Counted from the first letter of the stretch, positions 1 through 9,614 are shown. The stretch is DNA of 64,000 bases from Brevibacterium paucivorans (GCF_016907735.1 NZ_JAFBCP010000001.1:1736001-1800000); one strand, 5' to 3'. Made by a program: numbers and translations. The notes: generated from the sequence alone by a model not told the origin.

Positions 1-933
1 GACGATCTGACCCGGACTGAGTTTGCTTCAACCGTGCCGGGCGTGAGCCACTCGTGCGGTCACGACGTTCACCTCACAGCGGCGATGGGGGCAGCGCTCG
101 CTCTGTCACGGATCCACGAAACCAAAGGTGGTTTAGGTGGAACGATCCGCTGTATTTTCCAGCCTGCTGAAGAAGTAACACCCGGTGGCGCTTTGCAAAT
201 CATTCAGCAGGGCGCGCTGACGGGCGTCCCGCTATGCTACGCCTTGCACTGTGATCCAAACGTAGACGTGGGCAAGGTGGGTTCACGAATCGGCCCCATC
301 ACGGCAGCCGGAGACACAGTGATTCTGCGACTGCGCGGTCACGGCGGTCACACGTCACGCCCGCACCTGACAGAAGACTTGGTGTACGCGCTTGGTCGTC
401 TAGCTGTGGACTTGCCGTCGACGCTTTCGCGCCTCATAGACCCGCGCCACGCGTTTTCCCTGGTGTGGGGTGCGATTGAAGCTGGCCACGCCCCAAACGT
501 AGTCCCCAACGAAGGTTTGCTCATGGGGACACTGCGGTGCCTGGACGTTGACGGATGGAACAAGGTCGCGCAGGTGCTACCTGACTTGGTTGACCGGATT
601 GCCGGCCCGTACGGCGTGGAAGTGGATTTGGAACACCGCCGAGGTGTCCCACCCGTGGTCAACACCGAAGACGAAGTGACGTTGGCCGAGCACGCGATCC
701 GGCAGGAGCTGGGGCCGGATTCCGTGGAACTCACCCCGCAGTCGATGGGTGGGGAAGACTTCGCGTGGTACCTCACCCGGGTGCCGGGCGCTCTCATTCG
801 TTTGGGTACGCGCACCCCTGGCGGCCACACGTACGACATTCACCAGGGCGACTTCCTGGTTGATGAACGCGCTGTGGGCATTGCGACGCGTGTGAACTGC
901 GCGGTAGCACTGGAGGCTTTGAACCGCGCGTGA
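1..933 (+). CDS. M20 family metallo-amidohydrolase, 5' end cut by window edge
   Basis: C-terminal 310 residues of an M20-type peptidase/amidohydrolase, the family that removes acyl groups from N-acyl amino acids or hydrolyses hippurate-like amides with two metal ions. Visible metal and catalytic elements are CGHDVH near the cut end, the PAEE acidic pair after it, a following LHCDP histidine, and the C-terminal GGEDFAWY glutamate. The dimerisation (lid) domain starts around the GHGGHTSRP motif. The frame is open back to base 1, so the true start lies upstream. It ends 17 bases before the GTG of adenosine deaminase, suggesting co-transcription. The family is clear; the substrate cannot be read from sequence. 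Confidence 0.9.
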   Translation, partial: DDLTRTEFASTVPGVSHSCGHDVHLTAAMGAALALSRIHETKGGLGGTIRCIFQPAEEVTPGGALQIIQQGALTGVPLCYALHCDPNVDVGKVGSRIGPITAAGDTVILRLRGHGGHTSRPHLTEDLVYALGRLAVDLPSTLSRLIDPRHAFSLVWGAIEAGHAPNVVPNEGLLMGTLRCLDVDGWNKVAQVLPDLVDRIAGPYGVEVDLEHRRGVPPVVNTEDEVTLAEHAIRQELGPDSVELTPQSMGGEDFAWYLTRVPGALIRLGTRTPGGHTYDIHQGDFLVDERAVGIATRVNCAVALEALNRA

Positions 934-950
934 TCCGCTAGGCTGGAAGG

Positions 951-2057
951 GTGGATACTAACCTTTTTCCTACACCTGTTGGCGTTGACGACCGTGACCC
1001 TATCCTGGAGCTTCCAAAGGTTTCGTTGCACGACCACCTCGACGGTGGACTGCGTGCTTCAACCCTGATTGAACTGGCTGATGAGGCTGGTTTTGAGCTC
1101 CCCTCAGGTGACCCCAGCGATATTCGTGCGCGCATTCTAGGTGCGTCGAATTCGGGAAGCTTGGAGCGTTACTTGGAGTCGTTTGCGTGGACGGTTTCAG
1201 TGATGCAGACGGCTGACGCTTTGACGCGCGTTGCACGCGAATGGGTGCTCGACCAGGCCGCTGACGGCGTGTTCTACGCAGAGGCCCGGTGGGCTCCGGA
1301 ACAGCACGTGCAGGGTGATCTGGACATGGATGCGGCTGTCGAAGCTGTGCAAGCAGGGCTGAACGAAGGAACCGCACTTGTTGCTGAGGCCGGAAAGTTC
1401 ATTCGCGTGGGGCAGATCCTCACGGCTATGCGACACGCGAAGAACTCGGTCGCAGTGGCTGAGCTGGCGTTGCGTCACCGTGACAACGGAGTTGTGGGCT
1501 TTGACCTCGCCGGAGCGGAAGCCGGCAACCCGCCAAGTGCGCACCTGACTGCGTGCGAAGCTCTGCACGCGGCGTGCTTCCCCATGACGATCCACGCGGG
1601 TGAAGGCGCAGGTGTCGACTCAATTTTTGAAGCAGTCCAGGTGTGCCACACCCAGCGGATCGGTCACGGTGTGCGCATCGTGGAAGACATGGACATCATT
1701 GACGGGCAAGGATCCTTGGGAGACCTGTCCTCGTGGATCCTGGACCGGCAGATTCCGCTGGAACTGTCACCCACCTCGAACATCCACACGGGTGCAGCGG
1801 ACTCGATCGAAACCCACCCCATCACGGGACTGAAAGACCTGGGCTTCGCGGTGACGGTGAACCCGGATAACCGTTTGATGTCAGGTACGTCCGTGTCTAA
1901 GGAAATGCGTTTGCTCGTAGACCGCGCGGGCTGGGACCAGGCCGACCTCGAATGGGTCACGGTCAACGCCCTGAACGCGGCGTTCTTACCACTGGATGTG
2001 CGTGAACGTCTGCTTGACGAACTTCTGATCCCAGGGTTCGCCAGGATCGAGCTGTGA
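951..2057 (+). CDS. add: Adenosine deaminase
   Basis: 368-residue zinc enzyme deaminating adenosine or deoxyadenosine to inosine in purine salvage. The HDHLDGG motif near residue 28 supplies two zinc histidines, TIHAGEGAG gives the next histidine and the catalytic glutamate, RIGHGVRI the following histidine, and TVNPDN the metal aspartate. The SLHDHLDGG form and the single Asp in TVNPDN fit the actinobacterial branch rather than the TDDP form of other bacteria. The start is GTG at 951, preceded by a GGAAGG ribosome site. The stop overlaps the GTG of the next gene by four bases (GTGA), so the two are translationally coupled. Confidence 0.95.
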   Translation: MDTNLFPTPVGVDDRDPILELPKVSLHDHLDGGLRASTLIELADEAGFELPSGDPSDIRARILGASNSGSLERYLESFAWTVSVMQTADALTRVAREWVLDQAADGVFYAEARWAPEQHVQGDLDMDAAVEAVQAGLNEGTALVAEAGKFIRVGQILTAMRHAKNSVAVAELALRHRDNGVVGFDLAGAEAGNPPSAHLTACEALHAACFPMTIHAGEGAGVDSIFEAVQVCHTQRIGHGVRIVEDMDIIDGQGSLGDLSSWILDRQIPLELSPTSNIHTGAADSIETHPITGLKDLGFAVTVNPDNRLMSGTSVSKEMRLLVDRAGWDQADLEWVTVNALNAAFLPLDVRERLLDELLIPGFARIEL

Positions 2058-2515
2058 CACAGACCAACTCGGTACCACCTCGGCCAACAACTTTGTGGAT
2101 TGCCATAGGGGCACTGTGCGTGGAGGCGCTTGCCCTGGTGGGCGCGGGCGTGTGGTCGATTGTGCTGGCGGTTTCTGCCAAGGAAGAGGCCACGTCGCTG
2201 GTGGCGCTGGGGGCCATGTTCGTGGTGTTCGGCGCGTTGATGGTGGGCGTGATGTTCGGGGTTTCTCGAGGTGTCCGCTGGGCTCGTCCTGCAAGTGTGG
2301 CGTGGCAGGTTCTGCAGTTGATATCGGGGTTCGCGATCGTGGGGCAGGACCTGCGGATCGGTGGGCCGGCGATTGTTTTGGCGGCCGCGACGCTTGTGGG
2401 ACTGTTCGCGCCACCCACTTTGACCTGGTATGAAGCACGGTTGAGTGAACACGAAGCGCACGAGGAAGAACGCCTGAAGGGCGTTCAGCAAAAGGCGCTG
2501 AAGAAGAAACGGTGA
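2054..2515 (+). CDS. Small integral membrane protein (four helices)
   Basis: 153-residue hydrophobic protein with four predicted membrane segments and a charged C-terminal tail rich in Glu, Lys and Arg (about the last 30 residues). No enzymatic motif is visible and I do not recognise a named family. It starts on a GTG that overlaps the adenosine deaminase stop by four bases, so it is very likely made from the same transcript. A strong double hairpin follows directly, marking the end of the operon. Function unknown; it could be a minor transporter subunit or a membrane accessory protein. Confidence 0.75.
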   Translation: MTQTNSVPPRPTTLWIAIGALCVEALALVGAGVWSIVLAVSAKEEATSLVALGAMFVVFGALMVGVMFGVSRGVRWARPASVAWQVLQLISGFAIVGQDLRIGGPAIVLAAATLVGLFAPPTLTWYEARLSEHEAHEEERLKGVQQKALKKKR

Positions 2516-2521
2516 GAGCGA

Positions 2522-2606
2522 CCTCGGCCCGGTTCCGCTAAGCGTGCGGTCCCACGGCCGAGGTGACTCGCGGGTGTCAAGGATGCACGACCTCGGCACC
2601 CGCGAG
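2522..2606. terminator. Two consecutive hairpins between convergent genes
   Basis: First stem: 2522-2529 pairs perfectly with 2556-2563 (8 bp, cctcggcc/ggccgagg). Second stem: 2567-2576 pairs perfectly with 2597-2606 (10 bp, ctcgcgggtg/cacccgcgag). They sit between a plus-strand stop at 2515 and a minus-strand stop at 2618, so they can end transcription from both sides. No long T tract follows. The right arm of the first stem contains one copy of the CCGAGGTG octamer (2558-2565). Confidence 0.7.
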
Positions 2607-2617
2607 ACTGCGGAGCG

Positions 2618-4180
2618 TTACGCGACGCCTCCTGTCCATCCGAGGGTGGTGAGCCCTAACATGAGTGCGGCGCTCAGAGCTAGGAAGATCCCAACCTTGG
2701 GTGCGACCCAGCGGACCCACGTGAGGTACGGAACTCCTGCGGTTACGCAGGACCCCACGAGCCACGCGAGAACCGGTGACAGAAGGTTGGTGAATCCGTC
2801 GCCCAGCTGGAACGCCTGGAGTGCGATTTGGTGGTGCATGCCCAGTGCGGTTGCGATTGGGGCCACCAGCGGGATCAAGATCGCTGCTTTGGCCGCCGTG
2901 GACGGGATGATGAAATTGATGACCGCGAATAGGAGCACCATGAGCACGGCCGACCAGCCCAGCCCCACACCGTGAAGCGGACGCGTGATGGTGTACACGA
3001 TTGTGTCGAGCACGTGGGCTTCTTGCAGGATGATCGAAATTGCGCCAGCCATCCCAATGATGACGGATACGAAAGCCATGCTTTGGAGACCGCGGACGAT
3101 CGATTCGGCAAGTTGGTTCCACTTGAAACCGGCGACTTTTCCGATCACGATCGCCGACACGAGGTTGACCGCGAACATCGCATCGATGGTTCGTTTGGAG
3201 TCGATAAAGAGCGAATACGCGACGATCACGCCGAACTGAAAAAGGAACAGTGCGATGACCATGACTGATCGTGCGCGGAGTTTTTCAGCGGCGACGGTGC
3301 TGTCGTCGGTGTGATCGTAAGGGCGCCAACCGTGCTTCCACATGGGGGAGCGGGTGGGGTCTTGCTGGATCTTGCGAACGTAGAGGAGAACGAAGGCCAG
3401 CCCAACTAGCATGAAACCGTTCATGATAAGCAGGCGCACACCAAAGCCGGAGTAGGGTGGCAGGCCGATCATCATCTGCGTAATGGCCATGTGCTTTGGC
3501 CCGGTGCCAAACCCGATGAGCGCTGCGAACGTTGTGACGCTGACCGCGACGATGCCGTCGAGCCCCAGCTTCCGGGCAAACAAGACGCCGATGGGTACGA
3601 TTGCGATCAACGCGTCGCTACCGGAGAATCCGCCCAGATAGACCATGAGGCAGAACAGTCCTGAAATCAGCAGGGGTGTGCTCTTGTCTTGGAGCCGGTA
3701 AACCGTTGCATTGAGCAGATTTTCGAACGCCTTGGACTCCAGGACCACGTGGACGTTGGCTCCCACCATGAGTACGGCGAAGGCGATGGGGGCCATTTTT
3801 ACGGCACCACTCAGCAGGAGCATGAGCGCGTCGATTGGGTTGACCGGTGTTTGGTCGCTGAGGAAGGAGAACGAGTTGGGGTCGATGGTTCCGTCGGGAC
3901 CCTTTTCGAACTGCCCGGCTGGGATGAGGTAACCGGCCACAACGACCACGCCCAAGATGATGAGCATGAGCCACAAGAGGTGGGGCATCTGGAACCGTTT
4001 GGTCGATGTGTCCGCACTGTTTCCGGCGTCGTTGTTGCCTGTGTGTGAAGGTCCCGAGGTGTCGGTTGGGGTTGCGTGGTTGTCCCGGGTTGCCGTGGAG
4101 GGAGTGCGGGGGTTTTTGGGCGGGTCGATCGTTGCGGTTGAGCTGATGTCAGAATCGTTCAGCTGAGTGCTTTTGGGCAT
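2618..4180 (-). CDS. YfcC family (DcuC/ArsB-type) transporter
   Basis: 520-residue polytopic membrane protein of the YfcC family, often labelled C4-dicarboxylate or basic amino-acid carrier. About twelve hydrophobic segments begin after residue 65. Family features include PHLLWLMLIILGVVVVAGYLIPAG around the first helix (shown here only as an idea of position), the GGFSGSDAL loop and IGFGTGPKHMAI. The first 65 residues are a Ser/Thr/Asp/Asn-rich hydrophilic extension, longer than usual for the family. ATG start with AGGAGC six bases upstream. It converges on the adenosine deaminase operon. Substrate unproven; with an amidohydrolase nearby, peptide or amino-acid-related transport is a guess. 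Confidence 0.88.
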   Translation of the reverse strand: MPKSTQLNDSDISSTATIDPPKNPRTPSTATRDNHATPTDTSGPSHTGNNDAGNSADTSTKRFQMPHLLWLMLIILGVVVVAGYLIPAGQFEKGPDGTIDPNSFSFLSDQTPVNPIDALMLLLSGAVKMAPIAFAVLMVGANVHVVLESKAFENLLNATVYRLQDKSTPLLISGLFCLMVYLGGFSGSDALIAIVPIGVLFARKLGLDGIVAVSVTTFAALIGFGTGPKHMAITQMMIGLPPYSGFGVRLLIMNGFMLVGLAFVLLYVRKIQQDPTRSPMWKHGWRPYDHTDDSTVAAEKLRARSVMVIALFLFQFGVIVAYSLFIDSKRTIDAMFAVNLVSAIVIGKVAGFKWNQLAESIVRGLQSMAFVSVIIGMAGAISIILQEAHVLDTIVYTITRPLHGVGLGWSAVLMVLLFAVINFIIPSTAAKAAILIPLVAPIATALGMHHQIALQAFQLGDGFTNLLSPVLAWLVGSCVTAGVPYLTWVRWVAPKVGIFLALSAALMLGLTTLGWTGGVA

Positions 4181-4681
4181 AGTGAAGCTCCTGTATGCGG
4201 ATTGGATGAGGATGAATCACCGCGGTGCATCGCTTCTCGTTGCGGCTGTACTCAGCCTGAATCTGAATGTGTCTGAGGTGGCAGGCTAGGCGTGCGGGTT
4301 ATGAAGGCACGGCCCGTTTGGGCAGGGAAACCCCTTGGGTGCTGGCCCGAGGCTCACGTGGTGTGAAAGGTCACTTAAGGGTGGTGAGCTGGGGCCCTGC
4401 GTGCCTGCCAAGGCCGAAGGAATTCGACAGCACCGCGCACATACACGGGCCGGCCCTGTCCAGTGGCTTGCGGGCAGCCACCACGTCGAGTTGTGGGAAC
4501 TGGGGATCGTGCTTCTCTGCTGCGGGGGTTCGTGAGAACGCGGGAGCGTGTACGGTCACAGGTCCTCACTCCTTCCGATCCCTGCGTTTTGTGCTCAAAA
4601 GTTCCAGTAGTGTGCACTCTACTGCCTAAGGTGGGCGAACATGCAAACCAACGTCAAACTATGACAGTGGTTCGTAGGTGG
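4181..4681. other. Gene-free stretch upstream of the YfcC transporter
   Basis: 500 bases between two minus-strand genes. It must hold the transporter promoter. A 62-codon GTG-started reading frame on the minus strand (4371-4559), preceded by GGAAGGAG, is the only candidate small gene, but its product resembles nothing I know and it may be chance. Plus-strand frames here lack credible ribosome sites. No clear RNA motif recognised. Confidence 0.4.
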
Positions 4682-5398
4682 TTACGACTGAACCGACTCA
4701 CAGGCTTGGAAGAAGAAGTCACCTTCGGTCTCGCCGTTGGTTTCGCGCATGAGCACGGCACTTTGCTGAATCGCCCACCACAGTTCAGGTGCCGAAATCC
4801 AGGTCTTGCGCAGGTCCTCGCGCGTATCAGGGTCGTTCGCCAGCTTCTCAGCCGCCGCGCCAATCCGGTTGGCGCCTTCAGGGTCCGAACACTCCTTCTT
4901 CAGTTCCTTATTCTTAGGAATCAGGCCAGGAATCTCGTCCGTATTCGTGGTCTTCACATCAAACGCGCTGTCGCCCAGCTGTTCGGCTTCGAACGTGCCA
5001 CGAATCCGGTAGAACCCAGGAGAGTTTTCGGAAACAGCTTTTTTATCGACCGTGACACTCACCGAGTCGGGGGTGTCGGGAGTGAGCGTCACACGGTCGC
5101 TGTCACCCACCTCGGCGCCGGTGTGTACAACCACATCCACGTACACTGGCTTCTTGTCGCCAGCCGCCTTGGCGAGCGTGTCCCACAGGGGGTCGTTATC
5201 CCGCGACCCGCCGGGGGAGGCGTCGACCACGGTGAGTTCGGGGGTGTCGGCAGGTGCGGAAATGGAAGGCACGGGGTCGGGGCTACCAGTTTCGTAGCTG
5301 TTGCCCGGGCGTTCGGTCTGGTTGACGGCGCACGCTGACAGGGTAGTGAGCGCGGTGGCTACCAACGCCGAGGTCGCAAGAGTTTTAGCTGGAATCAC
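4682..5398 (-). CDS. Unrecognised secreted lipoprotein
   Basis: 238-residue protein with a lipoprotein signal: hydrophobic stretch then LSAC, so Cys22 would be lipidated. The mature N-terminal part is Ser/Pro/Thr/Asp-rich (residues 23-65), followed by a compact domain containing WDTLAKAAGDKKPVYVDVVVHTG and a Cys-containing C-terminal part with two cysteines (KECSD, QACES) that could form a disulfide. GTG start chosen because AAAGGAG lies six bases upstream. Downstream of MarR on the same strand, though separated by a short spacer. No family recognised; exported to the outer face of the membrane. Confidence 0.8.
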   Translation of the reverse strand: MIPAKTLATSALVATALTTLSACAVNQTERPGNSYETGSPDPVPSISAPADTPELTVVDASPGGSRDNDPLWDTLAKAAGDKKPVYVDVVVHTGAEVGDSDRVTLTPDTPDSVSVTVDKKAVSENSPGFYRIRGTFEAEQLGDSAFDVKTTNTDEIPGLIPKNKELKKECSDPEGANRIGAAAEKLANDPDTREDLRKTWISAPELWWAIQQSAVLMRETNGETEGDFFFQACESVQS

Positions 5399-5480
5399 GG
5401 CTACTCCTTTAGAGAGTGGGAAGGGGCCGGACAGGGCCGATTGAGCTGATTCGGTTATGTGAGGTTGCGCGGGAACGGGC

Positions 5481-5969
5481 CTATGTGGGGCTGAACCCTG
5501 TTGATAACGAGCGTAGCAATTCTGCCAGTTTTCGTTTTTGAGCCTGGCTTAAGTTGGACAGCAGGGCGTGTTCGTGTTCGAGGAGTTCGGCGAGTGCGGT
5601 GTCGACTTTGGTTCGGCCCGAGGTGGTGAGCCGGACGTGGACCCCGCGGCGGTCCGTTGGGTCGGGGTGGCGACTGACGAGCCCGCGGGAAACGAGGCGG
5701 TCAATCCGGTTGGTCATGGTGCCCGAGGTGACCATCATTTCGTTGACCAGAGTTGACGGGCTGAGTTCGTAGGGTTTTCCGGCGCGACGCAGGGCAGAGA
5801 GGACGTCGAAAGCCCACACTTCAAGTCCGTGGGCTGCGAATGTTTCTTTGCGTGCTAGGTCCAGTTGCCGAGCCAGGCGCGAGACACGGGACAGAACAGC
5901 CATGGGTGTGACGTCTAGGTCTGGCCGTTCGCGTTCCCACGCGCTGACAATGAGATCAACCTCATCCAT
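5481..5969 (-). CDS. MarR family transcriptional regulator
   Basis: 162-residue winged-helix protein. The MarR layout is clear: N-terminal dimer helix, DVLSALRRAGKPYELSPSTL recognition-helix region near residues 58-80, then the wing in MTNRIDRLVSRGLVSRHPDPTDRRGVHV with the conserved D-R-R around residue 105. Members of this family bind as dimers to palindromes and are released by small phenolic or antibiotic-like ligands. It is divergent from sucC with 338 bases between them; its own operator is probably in that gap. The lipoprotein gene downstream on the same strand is a possible target. Confidence 0.9.
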   Translation of the reverse strand: MDEVDLIVSAWERERPDLDVTPMAVLSRVSRLARQLDLARKETFAAHGLEVWAFDVLSALRRAGKPYELSPSTLVNEMMVTSGTMTNRIDRLVSRGLVSRHPDPTDRRGVHVRLTTSGRTKVDTALAELLEHEHALLSNLSQAQKRKLAELLRSLSTGFSPT

Positions 5970-6307
5970 AGTGCAAGTCTAAGACATTTTAGGTTGGCAT
6001 TAAGAATCTTTGTCATCAAGATATTTTGTGTGTGGTTGAGGTCTGGTTCGTTCGCGGCCAGTGCGTGTACGTGGACTGGCCCGTGCGCCGCATCACATTT
6101 GCCCGCAAATTTTCGTCCAGCACCTGACATGAGCGCTAAAACGACTAGAGTGAGGAATTGGGCGTAGAACCAGCTTCTTTCTTGCTGGGTGGACGCGGTT
6201 CGCACAGTCGTGTGGGCAGGGCCCACGGCGAGGACTAGGCTGGGATATGCGTAGGAGAACAACTTCCGCAAGGAAGTGGCCCAAATCTACAACTTAAGGA
6301 AATAGAC
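5970..6307. promoter_or_regulatory. Divergent intergenic region between marR and sucC
   Basis: 338 bases holding the promoters of two divergent genes. Two small hairpins are visible on the sucC side: 6212-6217 with 6221-6226 (gtgggc/gcccac, 3-base loop) and 6262-6277 (acttcc-gcaa-ggaagt, a GNRA-type tetraloop) about 30 bases before the sucC start. The marR side is AT-rich just before its ATG. No coding frame with a credible ribosome site. Confidence 0.5.
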
Positions 6308-7474
6308 GTGGATCTTTTCGAGTATCAGGCCCGCGACCTTTTCGAAAAGCACGGAGTGCCCGTGCTCAAGGCCAAGGTCGCATCAACCACGGAAGAAGCA
6401 CAGAAGGCAGCTGAAGAATTAGGCGGCGGCACGGTCGTCGTAAAAGCTCAGGTGAAGATCGGTGGTCGCGGTAAGGCCGGCGGTGTGAAGCTTGCTCACA
6501 ACCCTGCTGAAGCCAAAGAGCGCGCAGAAGAAATCCTGGGGCTCGACATCAAAGGCCACATCACTCACAAGGTTATGATCGCCGAAGGTGCCGACATCGC
6601 TGAAGAATACTACTTCTCCGTACTGTTGGACCGCGCGAACCGTACCTTCCTCGCAATGTGCTCGAAGGAAGGCGGAATGGACATTGAGACCCTCGCGGCT
6701 GAACGTCCTGAAGCCCTGGCTAAGGTTCCAGTAGACGCGATCGAAGGTATCGACGAAGCTAAGGCTAAGCAGATCGCTGAAGAAGCTGGCTTCGACGCAG
6801 AGACCGCTGGTCTGGTTGCACCCGTTTTGCAGCAGCTGTGGACCGTGTTCAAGGAAGAAGACGCAACGCTGGTCGAGGTTAACCCACTGGTTAAGACCGG
6901 GGACAACACGATCCTGGCGCTGGACGGAAAGGTGTCGCTGGACGACAACGCGTCATTCCGTCACGAAGAGCACGAAGAACTTCGCGACATCCAGGCTGAG
7001 GACCCACTGGAACTCAAGGCGAAGAAGCTCGACCTTAACTACGTCAAGCTCGACGGTGAGGTCGGTGTCATTGGTAACGGTGCTGGACTGGTGATGTCCA
7101 CTCTGGACGTTGTTGCTTACGCCGGTGAAAAGCACGGTGGCGTGAAGCCAGCGAACTTCCTGGACATCGGTGGTGGAGCTTCCGCTGAGGTTATGGCCAA
7201 CGGCCTGGACGTCATCCTTGGTGACGACCAGGTCAAGAGCGTGTTCGTGAACGTGTTCGGTGGGATCACCGCATGTGACCAGGTTGCTAACGGTATCGTC
7301 AAGGCCCTGGAAATCCTGGGTGACAACGCCACCAAGCCACTGGTTGTGCGCCTGGACGGAAACGCCGTTGAAGAAGGTCGCGAAATCCTGGCAAACGCCA
7401 ACCACTCACTCGTCACCACTGTCGACTCCATGGACGGTGGAGCCGACAAGGCCGCTGAACTGGCTGCTAAGTAA
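6308..7474 (+). CDS. sucC: Succinyl-CoA ligase beta subunit
   Basis: 388 residues, the normal length for the beta subunit of succinyl-CoA synthetase, which couples succinyl-CoA cleavage to ATP or GTP formation in the TCA cycle. The N-terminal ATP-grasp opens with [19 protein letters not shown]; the nucleotide-binding [16 protein letters not shown] and the C-terminal flavodoxin-like part with [13 protein letters not shown] and NIFGGI-type [16 protein letters not shown] are present. The start is GTG at 6308 with AAGGAA upstream. sucD follows after 20 bases, giving the standard sucCD operon. Confidence 0.97.
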   Translation: MDLFEYQARDLFEKHGVPVLKAKVASTTEEAQKAAEELGGGTVVVKAQVKIGGRGKAGGVKLAHNPAEAKERAEEILGLDIKGHITHKVMIAEGADIAEEYYFSVLLDRANRTFLAMCSKEGGMDIETLAAERPEALAKVPVDAIEGIDEAKAKQIAEEAGFDAETAGLVAPVLQQLWTVFKEEDATLVEVNPLVKTGDNTILALDGKVSLDDNASFRHEEHEELRDIQAEDPLELKAKKLDLNYVKLDGEVGVIGNGAGLVMSTLDVVAYAGEKHGGVKPANFLDIGGGASAEVMANGLDVILGDDQVKSVFVNVFGGITACDQVANGIVKALEILGDNATKPLVVRLDGNAVEEGREILANANHSLVTTVDSMDGGADKAAELAAK

Positions 7475-7494
7475 CCCGGAAAGGACTTACACTC

Positions 7495-8394
7495 ATGTCG
7501 ATTTTCCTCAACAGTGAATCAAAGGTCATTGTCCAGGGTATTACCGGTGGTGAAGGAACCAAGCACACCGCACGTATGCTGGCAGCCGGCACCCAGATTC
7601 TGGGTGGTGTGAACGCTCGCAAGGCTGGCACCACGGTGTCCCACAAGGACAAAGACGGTAATGACGTAGAACTCCCAGTGTTCGTTTCCGTTGAAGAAGC
7701 AATGAAGGAAACTGGTGCAGACGTTTCGGTTGCTTTCGTGCCACCAGCGTTCTCCAAGGACGCAGCATTTGAAGCCATCGACGCTGGAATTGGCCTGCTG
7801 GTGATCATCACCGAAGGTATCCCAGTTCAGGATGCTGCTGAGATTTGGGCGCACGCAACCGCAAAGGGAAACAAGACCCGCATCATTGGTCCTAACTGCC
7901 CAGGAATCATCTCGCCGGAGCAGTCACTGGCCGGAATTATCCCCGCGAACATCACCAAGCGCGGAAAGATCGGTCTTGTGTCCAAGTCGGGTACGCTGAC
8001 CTACCAGCTCATGTACGAACTGCGTGACATCGGATTCTCGACCTGCATCGGTATCGGTGGTGACCCAGTTATTGGTACCACCCACATCGACGCAATCGCT
8101 GCGTTCCAGGAAGACCCTGAAACCGAAGCAATCGTGATGATTGGTGAAATCGGTGGTGACGCTGAAGAGCGTGCAGCCGACTACATCAAGGAGAACGTCA
8201 CCAAGCCAGTCGTTGGTTACGTAGCAGGTTTCACCGCTCCCGAAGGTAAGACCATGGGTCACGCTGGTGCGATCGTCTCCGGTTCCTCAGGAACTGCTGA
8301 AGCGAAGAAGAAAGCTCTTGAGGCTGCTGGCGTGAAGGTGGGCAAGACCCCATCCGAAACCGCTGCACTCATGCGCGAACTTCTGGGCGCTTAA
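7495..8394 (+). CDS. sucD: Succinyl-CoA ligase alpha subunit
   Basis: 299-residue alpha subunit that binds CoA and carries the phosphohistidine. The Rossmann CoA-binding part opens with [23 protein letters not shown] is near residue 125, and the active-site histidine lies in the [18 protein letters not shown] region. GGAAAGGA precedes the ATG by about ten bases. It is translated with sucC and followed by a strong hairpin terminator, so the operon is sucCD only. Confidence 0.97.
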   Translation: MSIFLNSESKVIVQGITGGEGTKHTARMLAAGTQILGGVNARKAGTTVSHKDKDGNDVELPVFVSVEEAMKETGADVSVAFVPPAFSKDAAFEAIDAGIGLLVIITEGIPVQDAAEIWAHATAKGNKTRIIGPNCPGIISPEQSLAGIIPANITKRGKIGLVSKSGTLTYQLMYELRDIGFSTCIGIGGDPVIGTTHIDAIAAFQEDPETEAIVMIGEIGGDAEERAADYIKENVTKPVVGYVAGFTAPEGKTMGHAGAIVSGSSGTAEAKKKALEAAGVKVGKTPSETAALMRELLGA

Positions 8395-8425
8395 GTTCTT
8401 CTGAACGGCCTGTGTGTGGGCCGTG

Positions 8426-8466
8426 AAAAGCGCGTCACCCCATTGCGGGTGGCGCGCTTTCGTTTT
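8426..8466 (+). terminator. Rho-independent terminator of sucCD
   Basis: Stem aaagcgcgtcaccc paired with gggtggcgcgcttt (one G-T pair) around a short loop, followed by cgtttt, 30 bases after the sucD stop. Confidence 0.85.
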
Positions 8467-8697
8467 GTGGTTAAGAGTGAAGCCTGTGGATGAATGCCCG
8501 CATGTTTCTGGGGCGGGTGTGTGGGAGCGTGAAGCCGTGTTGATCCTGTTCGCTCACCCCGCGAATGGGAGGCAATCATTCTCCCGGTGGGGTAGGACTT
8601 TAAGAAGCTGGTCACTTGGCCTGCAATTCTCAATCACGACCTTGAACGGTTGAGGTGTATTTGAGGATGGGGCCGACGCGGTAGCTGGTGAGAACGC

Positions 8698-8745
8698 AAA
8701 AGCCTCGCTAACTGAGCTTGTCCAGTTTAGCGAGGCTTTTGAGGA
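8698..8745 (-). terminator. Bidirectional terminator after tRNA-Lys
   Basis: 8698-8711 pairs with 8727-8740 (14 bp, aaaagcctcgctaa/ttagcgaggctttt) with T tracts on both strands. It ends the tRNA-Lys transcript, whose 3' end is 20 bases away, and could back up the sucCD terminator. Confidence 0.85.
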
Positions 8746-8759
8746 ATAATCCTGATCCG

Positions 8760-8832
8760 TACACCCCCCGGGACTCGAACCCGGAACCCACTGATTAAGA
8801 GTCAGTTGCTCTACCAATTGAGCTAGAGGTGC
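8760..8832 (-). tRNA. tRNA-Lys (anticodon CTT)
   Basis: 73 bases forming a full cloverleaf on the minus strand. Acceptor GCACCTC pairs with GGGGTGT, the D arm is GCTC...GAGC, the anticodon stem-loop is ACTGACTCTTAATCAGT with CTT at the anticodon, and the T arm is CCGGGTTCGAGTCCCGG. Discriminator base is A. CCA is not encoded. Confidence 0.97.
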
Positions 8833-8986
8833 GCAACGAAAAACTACTTTACATGGTCGAACCCCAGATGGGAAATCGGAGAAAGTGGATTTTCGTCTTT
8901 TGTGCGAGAAGTCACATTTGAAGGGTTTGGTTTAGCGTGATGGCCGTGCAGGTTGCGGGCCAATCACGCCTTGCCGGTGATTGGCC

Positions 8987-9331
8987 CTACAGGTAAAGCC
9001 CTGTCGAGCTGTCGTCTGGTTGATCGGCGATGCCATGGACGTCCCTCTCACGAAGGAGAGTGAACGTACGCGCATCCAATTCCACCTCGGCCTGTTCTTC
9101 AGGGTCAAACAAAACCGAGTCACCCAGCGAGACCTGTCGCACCAACGGGCCGGTAGCAACTACCGTGCCCCACGCCAGCCGGCGCCCAACCCGGGCGGTG
9201 GCCGGAATGACAATCCCAGCAGATGACTTGCGTTCGCCGGTTTCCTTATCTGGTTCAACGAGGAGACGGTCGTGCAACATGCGCACGGGGACCGACCCCA
9301 GGTTAGAACTGCGTGCCTGAGTGTCAGCCAC
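8987..9331 (-). CDS. GroES-like co-chaperonin family protein
   Basis: 114-residue Cpn10-fold protein. MLHDRLLVEPDKETGERKSS followed by GIVIPATA, the GTVVATGP and GDSVLFDP strands match the GroES beta-barrel, with an N-terminal extension of 17 residues. It is a divergent paralog rather than the main groES: the glycine-rich mobile loop that docks on GroEL is not typical and no groEL lies nearby. GTG start at 9331, only four bases after the stop of the DUF3618 gene, so the two form an operon. Role inferred as a chaperonin-like protein of unknown client. Confidence 0.8.
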   Translation of the reverse strand: MADTQARSSNLGSVPVRMLHDRLLVEPDKETGERKSSAGIVIPATARVGRRLAWGTVVATGPLVRQVSLGDSVLFDPEEQAEVELDARTFTLLRERDVHGIADQPDDSSTGLYL

Positions 9332-9335
9332 GGCG

Positions 9336-9614
9336 TTACTTTTTGCGGGTAGCCAGGAAGGTGATCAGAGCGGCCGTGCCCAGGACGATGCCGCCAGCCA
9401 GTGCAAGGCGGTCGACTTTGGGGGAGCCGTCGCGGTTAATGACAATCCCTTTAGCTGAGTCCGTTGCGCGTGCGGCCAGAGCCTTGGGGTGAACCCGGCC
9501 AACAAGTTCGTCGATGTTGGCCGCGAGTCGCTGTTCACGCAGGCGGATCGATTCAATCAGTTGGTCTTTGTTTGCGTTATCTACAGTGACGTTAGACGTG
9601 TAAACGTTGCTCAT
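9336..9614 (-). CDS. DUF3618 domain membrane-anchored protein
   Basis: 92 residues. The N-terminal DUF3618 signature is DQLIESIRLREQRLAANIDEL, an amphipathic helix followed by VHPKALAARATDSAKG; a single membrane helix (LALAGGIVLGTAALITFLA) lies near the C-terminus, ending in RKK. The family is common in actinobacteria and its function is unknown. It is divergent from bcp and followed directly by the GroES-like gene. Confidence 0.87.
   Translation of the reverse strand: MSNVYTSNVTVDNANKDQLIESIRLREQRLAANIDELVGRVHPKALAARATDSAKGIVINRDGSPKVDRLALAGGIVLGTAALITFLATRKK

Noticed and set aside
4463..5338. 291-codon plus-strand frame opposite the lipoprotein
   Set aside because: The minus strand has a lipobox, ribosome site and secretion signal; the plus frame is its shadow.
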